Positions 17,804 through 25,672 of a stretch of 64,000 nt of DNA are shown piece after piece; position 1 is the first letter of the stretch, and each line of letters begins with the position of its first letter. Origin of the DNA: Pseudonocardiaceae bacterium (GTDB lineage: Bacteria; Actinomycetota; Actinomycetes; Mycobacteriales; Pseudonocardiaceae). The stretch covers positions 27,148 through 91,147 of the forward strand of contig WHSY01000007.1 in assembly GCA_009379815.1 (NCBI GenBank), in the 5' to 3' direction. The position numbers and the translations under genes were made by a program. The notes below the pieces were generated by a model. It searched no databases and was not told the DNA's origin. It saw nothing but the letters and a program-made list of their open reading frames with translations.

Positions 17804-18822
17804 TGCAGTCAATCCAGCCGGTGACTCCGGCGATCACGCTCGACGTGCAGGACCTGGTGGTCGACGTGCTCACCGAGCACGGCTGGGCGACGGTCGTCGA
17901 CGGTGTGTCGTTCACGGTGGCCACCGGCGAGACCCTGGGCATCGTCGGGGAGTCCGGCTCGGGCAAGAGCGTGACCTGCCTGGCGATCGCGGGGCTCATG
18001 CCGCCGCGGCAGAGCAGGGTCGGGGCGACGGCGCTGCGGCTGCTCGAGCACGACCTGACGAGCCTGTCGCGCAGCGAGATGTCCGATGTGCGCGGCCGGA
18101 AGATCGCGATGATCTTCCAGGAGCCCATGACGAGCTTGAATCCGGCCTTCACCGTCGGTGACCAGATCGCGGAGGTGCTGCGGCGTCACGAAGGCTGCTC
18201 GCGCAGGGACTCCAAGCAACGCGCGACCGCCCTGCTGGACCGCGTCGGGGTGCCCGACCCGGCGCGGCGGTTCACGCAGTACCCGTTCGAGTTCTCGGGT
18301 GGGATGCGGCAGCGGGTGATGATCGCGATCGCGCTGGCGTGCCGCCCCGATGTCATCATCGCCGACGAACCCACGACCGCGCTCGACGTCACCGTCCAGG
18401 CGCAGATCGTGGAGCTGCTGCGAGAGCTGCAGCGCGAGCAGGGGATGTCGGTCATCTTCATCACCCACGATCTCGGCGTGGTGGCCGACGTGTGCGACCG
18501 GGTGCTGGTCATGTACGCCGGTCAGATCGTCGAGGAGGCGTCGATCGACGACATCTTCGAGTCCCCGGAGCATCCCTACACCGAGGGTCTGCTCGCCTCC
18601 GTGCCGCGCATGGACCTTCCGTCGAGTGAGCTCGTCAGCATCCCCGGGCAGCCTCCCAGGGTCGGGGCCATGCCCGCCGGGTGCCGCTTCCACCCACGGT
18701 GCTCCTACCGACGTGACGAGTGTGTGGCTGCCGGAACCTCTCCCGCGCTGGAGTGGGCCGGACCGGGGCACGTGACCAGGTGTCTGCGCCACCACGAGCT
18801 GACCCTCGAGGGGACCACATGA
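17803..18822 (+). CDS. ABC transporter ATP-binding protein (DppD type)
   Basis: The 339-residue ATPase has Walker A GESGSGKS (49-56), the Q-loop IFQEPMTSLNPAF, signature FSGGMRQRVMIA, Walker B VIIADEPTTALD and the H-loop ITHDLGVVADV. The C-terminal oligopeptide/dipeptide extension includes GCRFHPRCSYRRDEC. The spaced cysteines there can bind an Fe-S cluster in related proteins. It energises the importer together with the DppF-like subunit, whose ATG overlaps this stop. Confidence 0.95.
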   Translation: MQSIQPVTPAITLDVQDLVVDVLTEHGWATVVDGVSFTVATGETLGIVGESGSGKSVTCLAIAGLMPPRQSRVGATALRLLEHDLTSLSRSEMSDVRGRKIAMIFQEPMTSLNPAFTVGDQIAEVLRRHEGCSRRDSKQRATALLDRVGVPDPARRFTQYPFEFSGGMRQRVMIAIALACRPDVIIADEPTTALDVTVQAQIVELLRELQREQGMSVIFITHDLGVVADVCDRVLVMYAGQIVEEASIDDIFESPEHPYTEGLLASVPRMDLPSSELVSIPGQPPRVGAMPAGCRFHPRCSYRRDECVAAGTSPALEWAGPGHVTRCLRHHELTLEGTT

Positions 18823-19862
18823 CCACCGCGCGAGGAGATCAGGTGACCGCCGAACCGTTGCTCGATGTTCGGGACCTGCACGTCAGCTTCTCACCCCGCA
18901 CGTCGATGTTCCGACGGCATCGCCCGGTACGCGCCGTCGACGGCGTCAGCTTCGCGCTCGACCGCGGCGAGACCCTCGGACTGGTCGGCGAGTCGGGCTG
19001 CGGGAAGTCGACCACCGCTCGCGGCATCACGCGGCTCGTCGAACCCAGCGCGGGCTCGGTCACTCTCGAGGGCGTGGACCTCCTCGGGTTATCGGGCGCC
19101 CAGCTGCGCGCTGCCCGGCGCCGGATCCAGCTGGTCTTCCAGGACCCCTACTCCTCGCTGGACCCCTCGATGCTCGTCCGCGACTCGGTGGGTGAACCCC
19201 TCGATGTCCACTACCGGCTGGGGCGCGCGGAGAAGTACGACCGGGTGGCCGAGCTGTTCCGGCGCGTCGGCCTGCCTGCCGACTACATGCTGCGCTACCC
19301 GCACGAGTTCTCCGGCGGTCAGCGTCAGCGACTGACCATCGCCCGGGCCATCGCCTGCGACCCGAAGATCCTGGTGTGTGACGAGGCGGTCAGCGCACTG
19401 GACGTCTCCACCCAGAACCAGATCATCGGGCTGCTCGAGGAGCTGTCCGAGCAGTCCGGCCTCACCTACCTGTTCATCGCCCACGACCTCTCCGTCGTGC
19501 GCCACATCTCCGACCGCGTCGCTGTCATGTATCTCGGTCAGATCGTCGAGCACGGCGACGCCGCCCGGGTCTTCGGTGCGCCGGCACACCCGTACACCGA
19601 GGCGCTGCTCAGCGCGGTGCCCATCCCGTCCCCGGCGACCCAACGAGGGCGCGAACGGATCGTTCTCACCGGTGACCCGCCGGACCCGTCCCACATCCCG
19701 CCAGGCTGTCGCTTCCACACCCGCTGTCCCTATGTGATGGACATCTGTCGCACCGTCGCCCCGCTGCCCAGCCCGGTCGTGGGCTCCGGCGAGGTCGCCT
19801 GCCACCTCCACACCACCGGTCCACAGCTCGACGGCGTCGCTGTCCGGGAGGTCAACGCCTGA
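18819..19862 (+). CDS. ABC transporter ATP-binding protein (DppF type)
   Basis: The 347-residue ATPase starts at ATG 18819, in a four-base overlap with its neighbour; the open frame upstream is not needed. It has Walker A GESGCGKST, the Q-loop VFQDPYSSLDPSM, signature FSGGQRQRLTIA, Walker B ILVCDEAVSALDV, and the H-loop IAHDLSVVRHIS. The C-terminal domain carries GCRFHTRCPYVMDIC. It is the last gene of the five-gene importer operon and ends 12 bp from the stop of the convergent crotonase. Confidence 0.95.
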   Translation: MTTARGDQVTAEPLLDVRDLHVSFSPRTSMFRRHRPVRAVDGVSFALDRGETLGLVGESGCGKSTTARGITRLVEPSAGSVTLEGVDLLGLSGAQLRAARRRIQLVFQDPYSSLDPSMLVRDSVGEPLDVHYRLGRAEKYDRVAELFRRVGLPADYMLRYPHEFSGGQRQRLTIARAIACDPKILVCDEAVSALDVSTQNQIIGLLEELSEQSGLTYLFIAHDLSVVRHISDRVAVMYLGQIVEHGDAARVFGAPAHPYTEALLSAVPIPSPATQRGRERIVLTGDPPDPSHIPPGCRFHTRCPYVMDICRTVAPLPSPVVGSGEVACHLHTTGPQLDGVAVREVNA

Positions 19863-19873
19863 GCGGGTGTCAG

Positions 19874-20719
19874 TCACCGGAATGGGGGTCGGTCTCCGGG
19901 CCTGGGGTCGGCGAACTGCGGTGGCCGTCGGGCGAGGTTGGCCTCAATGGCTTCGACCTGGTTCGGGGTGCCGATCAGCGCGTGGATGGCGTGCTGTTCG
20001 GCGTCGAAGCCCTCGTCCAGGCTGACTCGACCGGCCGCGTCGAGCAGCTGCTTGGAGCGCCGGATGGCATCCGGGCTCTTCGACGCGATCTCGGTGGCGA
20101 GCCGGCACGCCGCGTCGAACGGGTCGGACGCCGCCTGGGTGACGAGACCGAGTGCGGCTGCTTCCTCGCCGCTGACCTGCCGCCCGGTGAAGGTGAGCTC
20201 CTTGGCGACGTCCCGGCCGACCAGCTCCGGAAGTAGCTGGGTGCCGGTCATGTCGGGGATCAGGCCCCATCGGATCTCCATCACCGACAGCGTCGCGTCG
20301 GGAGCGGCGATACGGATGTCGGCGCCCAGCATGACCTGCAAGCCCCCGCCGAACGCGGCGCCGTGTACGGCGGCGATCACCGGCACCGGCAGCGCCGTCC
20401 AGACGTAGGCAGCCTGCTGGCCGAGGGCACGTGCCGGGCCGAGCGCCTGCGCCGGGGCTCGCAGCTCATCCGGCAGCCGGCCGGGCTCGGCCATCGCCTG
20501 GAAGCTGGCGAAGTCGAGCCCGGAGCAGAAGCTGCGGCCGGCACCGGACAGCACCACCGCCCGCACCCGCTGGTCCTCGCTCAGCCGCACGCCGGTGGTG
20601 ACGAGGGCGTCGAACATGGCGGGATCGAGTGCGTTGTGCTTGTCGGGCCGGTTCAACCGCACATCGGCGACACCGTCGGTGACGGCACAGGTCACCCGGT
20701 GCTCGGCCGCCTCGCTCAC
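19874..20719 (-). CDS. Crotonase family protein (enoyl-CoA hydratase/dienoyl-CoA isomerase-like)
   Basis: The 281-residue protein begins at the start codon at 20719. Oxyanion segments are RSFCSGLDFASF (62-73) and GAAFGGGLQVMLG. The catalytic positions read Gln128 (usually Glu in hydratases), Glu148 and Asp156, in MEIRWGLIPDMTG. Glu and Asp at this eight-residue spacing are the acid pair of delta3,5-delta2,4-dienoyl-CoA isomerase (ECH1). A double-bond shift is therefore as likely as hydration. This MEI(K/R)WGLIPDM subgroup is widespread in bacteria under the enoyl-CoA hydratase name. It is divergent from the thioesterase gene. Confidence 0.88.
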   Translation of the reverse strand: MSEAAEHRVTCAVTDGVADVRLNRPDKHNALDPAMFDALVTTGVRLSEDQRVRAVVLSGAGRSFCSGLDFASFQAMAEPGRLPDELRAPAQALGPARALGQQAAYVWTALPVPVIAAVHGAAFGGGLQVMLGADIRIAAPDATLSVMEIRWGLIPDMTGTQLLPELVGRDVAKELTFTGRQVSGEEAAALGLVTQAASDPFDAACRLATEIASKSPDAIRRSKQLLDAAGRVSLDEGFDAEQHAIHALIGTPNQVEAIEANLARRPPQFADPRPGDRPPFR

Positions 20720-20925
20720 GCTGCCTCCCGCATCGTTCCGGTCGCTGCGCGGCAGGGGTGGCGTCCCGCGGAACGGCCGCGGGTTCGCCCAACGCCAGGG
20801 CTGGCGCAGCGTGTCGGCCCGGACGCTAGGACTCGGCCAGTCTGAGAGTCAAGGCTGACTGTCACGTGTCACAGCCGCCCTGGGCACGATTGACGCGCCG
20901 TGATCGCCCGGGCGAGGATCCGGTC

Positions 20926-21630
20926 GTGGATGAGCTGCCGATCGTTCGATCAGTTGGCGCGTCGAGCGAATCCGATGCGACCGGACCGCGGGTCCGGCGG
21001 CGTGCGGTCGTCGAGCTGGCCGAGAGCCTGCGCGAGCTGCTGGACGCGGCAGTGAGCACGACGGCGCCCGCGCCGGTGCTGCGCGCGGTCGCGGCGCGGG
21101 TGCGCGACGTCGTGGCACAGCTGTCCGCCGACCGGCGAGGCCGGTTCGAGGCCCCGGACGTGGACGAGGCCGGGCGAGGGGCGCGCTTCTACAACCCGGT
21201 GGCGGGGCCCGGGAATCCGATGGCGCCCCCGTTGCGGACCCGGACCGACGGTGACGTCGTGATCGGCACGTGCACGCTGGGACTCGGTTACGAGGGACCG
21301 CGCAGCTGGGCGCACGGCGGGGTCAGCGCCATGCTGCTGGACCACGTACTCGGCCACGCGAACTTCGCCAGTACCGGCCGAGCCGGTCTGACGGTGTCGC
21401 TGTCGCTGCGGTACCGGAGCCCCGTGCCGCTGCAGACGCCGCTGCGGCTGACCGGTCGCGTCGTCGCCGACGAGGACGGGAAGGTCACCACTGCGGGCGC
21501 GATCGCGACCGAGGCCGAACCGGAGACTGCCCTGGTCGAGGCGGAAGGCGTCTTCGTCAGTCCCCGCCCCGACCAGGCACGCCGGCTGTATGGGGCCGAC
21601 GCCCCCGGCGCGGAGTCGGCTCGGGACTGA
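20926..21630 (+). CDS. Hotdog-fold acyl-CoA thioesterase (PaaI/THEM4-like)
   Basis: The 234-residue protein has GTG 20926, chosen for the GAGGA just upstream; a GTG at 20866 would add 20 poorly coding residues. The N-terminal half is a helical segment (VVELAESLRELLDAAV). The hotdog domain has the central-helix motif WAHGGVSAMLLDHVLGHA, where HGG and the Asp form the usual thioesterase site, and then LTVSLSLRYRSPVPLQTPLRL. It would release CoA from an acyl-CoA and could recover CoA from dead-end intermediates. It stands alone between divergent and downstream promoters. Confidence 0.85.
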   Translation: MDELPIVRSVGASSESDATGPRVRRRAVVELAESLRELLDAAVSTTAPAPVLRAVAARVRDVVAQLSADRRGRFEAPDVDEAGRGARFYNPVAGPGNPMAPPLRTRTDGDVVIGTCTLGLGYEGPRSWAHGGVSAMLLDHVLGHANFASTGRAGLTVSLSLRYRSPVPLQTPLRLTGRVVADEDGKVTTAGAIATEAEPETALVEAEGVFVSPRPDQARRLYGADAPGAESARD

Positions 21631-21692
21631 AGCGGCACCGCGACGAAGGGCGCCTGCACGGCATGCGCCGCGATGTGCGACGGCCCGGAGCG

Positions 21693-21721
21693 TTGCCGAT
21701 CCCGCGCCAGCGCCCTAGGCT
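21693..21721 (+). promoter_or_regulatory. Predicted promoter for the acyl-CoA ligase at 21763
   Basis: TTGCCG (21693-21698) and TAGGCT (21716-21721) are 17 bp apart. A palindrome begins one base after the -10 box, the same design as at 8902 and 31897. Confidence 0.5.
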
Positions 21722-21722
21722 T

Positions 21723-21738
21723 CTTAACGAGCGTTCAG
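21723..21738. promoter_or_regulatory. Candidate operator of the shared AACGA family
   Basis: CTTAACGAGCGTTCAG is a 16-bp imperfect palindrome (six of eight pairs). It matches the site at 24307 (CTGAACAAGCGTTTAG) at 13 of 16 bases. It lies 25 bp before the ATG and would overlap the transcription start. Confidence 0.6.
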
Positions 21739-21762
21739 AACAATGCGACGGGAGGAAACTGC

Positions 21763-23349
21763 ATGTCGGCGATGACCGAGACGACCGATTCGACCACCGT
21801 GGCGGCGGCTCGGCGCATGTCTCATGGTGAGCAGTTGGCGCGGGCCGCCCGGCTGCACCCGGATCGGATCGCCTTCAGCTACCGCGACGAGCGGCGCAGC
21901 TACGCCGAGACCGACGAGCGGGTGACCCGGCTCGCCCGGGCATTGCAGGATCGCGGGGTGCAGCGCGGCGATCGGGTGGCGGTGCACATGTTCAACCGAC
22001 TCGAGGTCGTCGAGTCCTACCTCGCGGCCTGCCGGCTGGGCGCGATCGCGGTACCCGTCAACTTTCGGCTGGTGGCCGACGAGGTGGCCTACATCCTGTC
22101 CGACGCCGAACCGTCGGCGTTGCTGGTCGACTCCGACCTGGCCGCCACGTCGGCTACCGCGCGCCGCGGGCTGGAGGGCCTGACCGCCGTGCTCGCCACC
22201 GGTGGGGCGGTGGCCGAGGCGGGCCCGGGCGCCGAGGACTACGAGCAGGCGCTCGCCGGGGTGGACCCGGCGCCGCTGGACATCGACGTGCCGGAGACCG
22301 ACCCCGCGTTCATCATGTACACCTCGGGCACCACCGGGCGGCCCAAGGGTGCCGTGCTGTCGCACCAGAACCTGGTGACCAACAGCACCAACTGCATGAT
22401 CCCGCAGGGGATCTCGGGCGACGACGAGGTATGGCTGTCCGGGCTGCCGCTGTTCCACATCGGCGGGCTCAACGGGGTCCTGTTCTACCTGATGGTCGGT
22501 GGCACGTCGATCATCCTCGGTTCCGGTGGCTTCGACGCCGGTGAGGTGGTGGATCTGCTGGAACGTGAGCAGGTCACGTCCTGCTACTTCGTGCCGACCC
22601 AGTGGCGCGACATCTGCGCCGTCCCCGGGGTGGCCGACCGCAAGCTGGCGCTGCGCAGGATCTCCTGGGGCGCGTCCGTCGCGCCACCCTCCGTGCTGCA
22701 GACGATGGCCGACACCTTCCCCGGGGTGCCCAACTACAACATGTTCGGGCAGACCGAGATGAGTTCGGTGACCTGCGCGCTGCGCGGCGAGGACGCCGTG
22801 CGCAAGATGGGCTCGGTCGGCAAGCCGGTGGTCAACGTCGAGGCCCGGATCGTCGACAGCGAGGGCAGCGAGGTTCCCACCGGAGCGGTCGGCGAGATCG
22901 TCTATCGCGGGCCGACGGTGATGCAGGGGTACTGGCGCAAGCCGGAGGCCACCGAGGAGTCCTTCGCCGGCGGCTGGTTCCACTCCGGTGATCTGTGCGT
23001 GGCCGACGACGAGGGCTTCATCCGCGTCGTCGACCGGACCAAGGACATGATCGTCTCTGGTGGGGAGAACATCTACTGCGCCGAGGTGGAGGCCGCGATC
23101 GACTCCCACCCCAAGGTCGCCGAGATCGCGGTGATCGGCGTGCCGCACCCCAAATGGGTCGAGACGCCGTGCGCCGTCGTAGTGCCCGCCGACGCGGCGG
23201 CTCCGCCGACCGAGCAGGAGGTCATCGAGCACTGCAGGCAGCGGCTGGCGTCCTACAAGAAGCCGACGTCGCTGGTCGTGGTGGACTCGCTGCCCCGCAA
23301 CGCCTCGGGCAAGGTCCAGAAGTTCAGGCTCCGCGAGCAGGTGGCATAG
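21763..23349 (+). CDS. Acyl-CoA synthetase (AMP-dependent)
   Basis: The 528-residue protein has ATG 21763 behind GGGAGG. Motifs in order are MYTSGTTGRPKGAVLSHQN, the A5 region YNMFGQTEMSS, hinge GGWFHSGDLCVADDEG, VDRTKDMIVSGGENIYCAE, and the catalytic Lys in LPRNASGKVQKFRLRE. The FGQTE A5 motif resembles fatty-acid and aromatic-acid CoA ligases of catabolic clusters. It has its own promoter and operator and appears monocistronic, ending at an inverted-repeat element that separates it from the convergent crotonase. Confidence 0.92.
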   Translation: MSAMTETTDSTTVAAARRMSHGEQLARAARLHPDRIAFSYRDERRSYAETDERVTRLARALQDRGVQRGDRVAVHMFNRLEVVESYLAACRLGAIAVPVNFRLVADEVAYILSDAEPSALLVDSDLAATSATARRGLEGLTAVLATGGAVAEAGPGAEDYEQALAGVDPAPLDIDVPETDPAFIMYTSGTTGRPKGAVLSHQNLVTNSTNCMIPQGISGDDEVWLSGLPLFHIGGLNGVLFYLMVGGTSIILGSGGFDAGEVVDLLEREQVTSCYFVPTQWRDICAVPGVADRKLALRRISWGASVAPPSVLQTMADTFPGVPNYNMFGQTEMSSVTCALRGEDAVRKMGSVGKPVVNVEARIVDSEGSEVPTGAVGEIVYRGPTVMQGYWRKPEATEESFAGGWFHSGDLCVADDEGFIRVVDRTKDMIVSGGENIYCAEVEAAIDSHPKVAEIAVIGVPHPKWVETPCAVVVPADAAAPPTEQEVIEHCRQRLASYKKPTSLVVVDSLPRNASGKVQKFRLREQVA

Positions 23350-23357
23350 CCGGCGGT

Positions 23358-23423
23358 GTCCGTGAACTGGACGCGGTGGGGCTCCGCCGCGTCGACAACC
23401 CCTGCGGCGTCGAGCTCATGGAC
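23358..23423. repeat. Intergenic inverted repeat, copy A of a three-copy family
   Basis: The left arm (23358-23381) begins GTCCGTGAACTGGACGCGG. The right arm (23399-23423) ends GTCGAGCTCATGGAC. They form an imperfect 24-nt stem with a 17-nt loop, between convergent genes. Related copies lie at 37788-37853 and 45524-45590. There is no T-tract. It could act as a bidirectional terminator or RNA-stabilising hairpin, or be a REP-like element. Confidence 0.75.
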
Positions 23424-23461
23424 CGGGCGGGCCCGCGGCTCATGGACCGGGCGGGCCCGCG
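23414..23461. repeat. Perfect 24-bp tandem duplication
   Basis: Two identical 24-bp units (23414-23437 and 23438-23461), each beginning GCTCATGGACCGGGC, follow the inverted repeat. The first unit overlaps its right arm. Each unit contains the self-complementary GGGCCC, so the tandem can form further hairpins. It looks like a recent local duplication of the repeat's end. Confidence 0.9.
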
Positions 23462-23471
23462 GCAGCGCCCA

Positions 23472-24257
23472 TCACCGGCCGGTGAACACCGCCGGACGGC
23501 GTTCGAGGAACGAGGCGACGCCCTCGGCGTGGTCCTCGGAGGCGAAACACTCCGCCATCGCCTGCCGGGTCGCCTCGAGGTGTGGGTCGAGGTCCAGCGC
23601 GGCTGCGTCGTAGACGAGCTGCTTGGTGCGGCGGGCGGCGAACGGCGACCCGGCGGCGATCCGCTCCGCGAGCCCGGTGGCGGCGGCGGTCAGCTCGTCG
23701 GGCGACACCACCTCGATGACGTAGCCCAGCGACAGCGCCTCGGAGGCGTCCAGGCTGTCCCCGGTGTAGAGCAACCGCAGCGCCGCGGGCAGCCCGACCT
23801 GGCGCGGGAGCAGCCACGACCCGGCGCCCGTGTCGGGCACCAACCCGCGCTGGCCGAAGTTCCAGCAGAACCGGGCTCTGGTCGACGCGATGCGCAGGTC
23901 GGCCTGGGTGGCGAACTCGGCTCCCATCCCGACCGCAGGCCCGTCGACGGCGGCGACGACCGGCTTGGGGCAGCTGTGCAGCAGCATGCCCCGTGGCTGC
24001 TGCCCGGTCGCCGCGTCGCCGGTCCGGCCGCGCTGGCCCGGGTCCCACCCGGCGAGGTCGGCGAGGTCGATGCCGGCGCAGAAGCTGCCGCCGCTGCCGG
24101 TCACGAGCAGGACCCGGACGTCGTCGTCCTCGCTCGCCCGGCGGATCCCGTCGGAGAAGGCATCGAGCATCGCGTAGGTCATCGCGCCCCGCTTGTCCGG
24201 GCGGTCGATCGTCAGCGTCGCGATGCCGCCCGCCACCTCGTAGTGGATCTCGCGCAT
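23472..24257 (-). CDS. Enoyl-CoA hydratase/isomerase family protein
   Basis: The 261-residue crotonase has ATG at 24257 with AGGGAGGA before it. Segments are GGSFCAGIDLADLAG (56-70) and GPAVGMGAEFATQADLRI. Acid positions are Glu114 (kept), Phe134 and Asp142 in GLVPDTGAGSWLLP. The Glu/Asp combination with SW is shared with the 34646 protein and resembles isomerase-type crotonases. It is divergent from the acyl-CoA dehydrogenase at 24349, with a palindromic site between them, so both are probably co-regulated. Confidence 0.9.
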   Translation of the reverse strand: MREIHYEVAGGIATLTIDRPDKRGAMTYAMLDAFSDGIRRASEDDDVRVLLVTGSGGSFCAGIDLADLAGWDPGQRGRTGDAATGQQPRGMLLHSCPKPVVAAVDGPAVGMGAEFATQADLRIASTRARFCWNFGQRGLVPDTGAGSWLLPRQVGLPAALRLLYTGDSLDASEALSLGYVIEVVSPDELTAAATGLAERIAAGSPFAARRTKQLVYDAAALDLDPHLEATRQAMAECFASEDHAEGVASFLERRPAVFTGR

Positions 24258-24306
24258 CTGCGTCCTCCCTCTTGTGCTCGGCACTCCGGTCGTGCTGTCA
24301 TCGTAG

Positions 24307-24322
24307 CTGAACAAGCGTTTAG
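24307..24322. promoter_or_regulatory. Candidate operator between divergent crotonase and dehydrogenase genes
   Basis: CTGAACAAGCGTTTAG matches the 21723 site at 13 of 16 positions. It lies 27 bp before the dehydrogenase start and 50 bp from the crotonase start. No strong -35/-10 pair was found beside it. Its position suits control of both directions. Confidence 0.55.
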
Positions 24323-24348
24323 GCCGAAGCGATGTCATTGGGGAGCGT

Positions 24349-25614
24349 ATGGACTTCGAGTTGCCGATGGAGTTGGTGCAGCGCCTCTCGGAGCTGGACA
24401 CCTTCATCGAGAAGGAGATCCGACCGCTGCAGGAGCAGGACGACAACGAGCGTTTCTTCGACCATCGACGTGAGTTCGCGCGCACCGATTTCGAGGCGGG
24501 CGGCACCCCGCGGCCGGAGTGGGAGGCGCTGCTGCGCGAGATGTTCTCCCGAGCCGATCGCGCGGGTTGGTTGCGCTATGGATTGCCGAAAGAGGTCGGC
24601 GGCTCGGACGGCTCCAATCTCGACATGGCGGTCATTCGCGAGCACCTGGCGACCAAGGGCCTGGGGCTGCACAACGACCTGCAGAACGAGGCGTCGATCG
24701 TCGGCAACTTCCCGATCGTCCACATGCTCCTCGCGTCCGGTAGCCGCAGCCAGCAAGAGGAGTTCCTCGAGGGCGTGATCACTCACACGAAGCGGCTGGC
24801 GTTCGGGCTGACCGAGCCCGACCACGGCAGCGACGCGACCTGGATGCAGACCACCGCGGTCCCCGACGGTGACGACTGGATCATCAACGGGAACAAGCGG
24901 TTCAACTCCGGGCTGCACTCCGCCACCCACGACGTGATCTTCGCGCGGACGTCGGGCAGCGGTGGTGACGGTCGGGGCATCACGGCGTTCATCGTGCCCA
25001 CCGACAGCCCGGGCTTCTCGGTCGACTTCCACTGGTGGACGTTCAACATGCCGACCGACCACGCCGAGGTGAGCCTGCACGACGTGCGTGTCCCCGGCTC
25101 GGCGGTGTTCGGCGAGGTCGGTGGCGGGTTGGTGCTGGCCCAGCAGTTCGTGCACGAGAACCGGATCCGGCAGGCGGCCTCCGGTGTCGGCGCCGCGCAG
25201 TTCTGCATCGACCGCAGCGTCGAGTACGCCCGCGACCGCGTCACCTTCGGCGAGCCGCTGGCCGGCAGGCAGGCGATCCAGTGGCCGCTGGTCGAGCTGG
25301 CGACCGATGCCGAGCTGCTGCGCAACCTGGTGCGCAAGACGGCATGGGAGCTCGACCGGACCGACCACATGGCGATCAGCGACAAGGTGTCGATGTGCAA
25401 CTACCGCGCCAACCGCCTGGTGTGCGAGGCGGCCGACCGCGCGATGCAGGTGCACGGCGGGCTCGGCTACAGCAGGCACATGCCGTTCGAGCACATCTAC
25501 CGCCACCACCGCCGCTACCGGATCACCGAGGGCTCGGAGGAGATCCAGATGCGCAAGGTGGCGGGCTACCTGTTCGGCTTCGCCGGCCCGCGCCGCGCCA
25601 CCGCAACGGAGTGA
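24349..25614 (+). CDS. Acyl-CoA dehydrogenase family protein
   Basis: The 421-residue protein starts at ATG 24349. It is the longer FadE kind, with an N-terminal coiled region (VQRLSELDTFIEKEIRPLQE), AFGLTEPDHGSDATWMQ in place of SEPGAGSD, and INGNKRFNSGLHSATHD. The C-terminus is YRITEGSEEIQMRKVAGYLF, which does keep the catalytic-type Glu (TEGSEE). It should therefore work as a self-contained homo-oligomer. This subgroup (EHIYRHHRRYR) is often found with aryl or branched-acid catabolic genes. It is 58 bp upstream of the cyclase-family gene. Confidence 0.92.
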   Translation: MDFELPMELVQRLSELDTFIEKEIRPLQEQDDNERFFDHRREFARTDFEAGGTPRPEWEALLREMFSRADRAGWLRYGLPKEVGGSDGSNLDMAVIREHLATKGLGLHNDLQNEASIVGNFPIVHMLLASGSRSQQEEFLEGVITHTKRLAFGLTEPDHGSDATWMQTTAVPDGDDWIINGNKRFNSGLHSATHDVIFARTSGSGGDGRGITAFIVPTDSPGFSVDFHWWTFNMPTDHAEVSLHDVRVPGSAVFGEVGGGLVLAQQFVHENRIRQAASGVGAAQFCIDRSVEYARDRVTFGEPLAGRQAIQWPLVELATDAELLRNLVRKTAWELDRTDHMAISDKVSMCNYRANRLVCEAADRAMQVHGGLGYSRHMPFEHIYRHHRRYRITEGSEEIQMRKVAGYLFGFAGPRRATATE

Positions 25615-25672
25615 GCCACCCCGACACCGCGGCACCGACACACCAGAGAGCAGATTTCGTCCGGGAGACGCC

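Noticed and set aside
1174..20878. The 12-mer TGTCACAGCCGC upstream of both the 1340 operon (1174-1185) and the 20926 thioesterase (20867-20878), seen as a possible shared operator.
   Set aside because: A 12-base match is expected by chance many times in 64 kb of GC-rich DNA. The copies are not palindromic and have different spacing to the genes.
20939..20951. GATCGTTCGATC palindrome considered as another AACGA-type operator.
   Set aside because: It lies inside the first codons of the thioesterase gene, not near a promoter, and GATCG arms are common in this composition.
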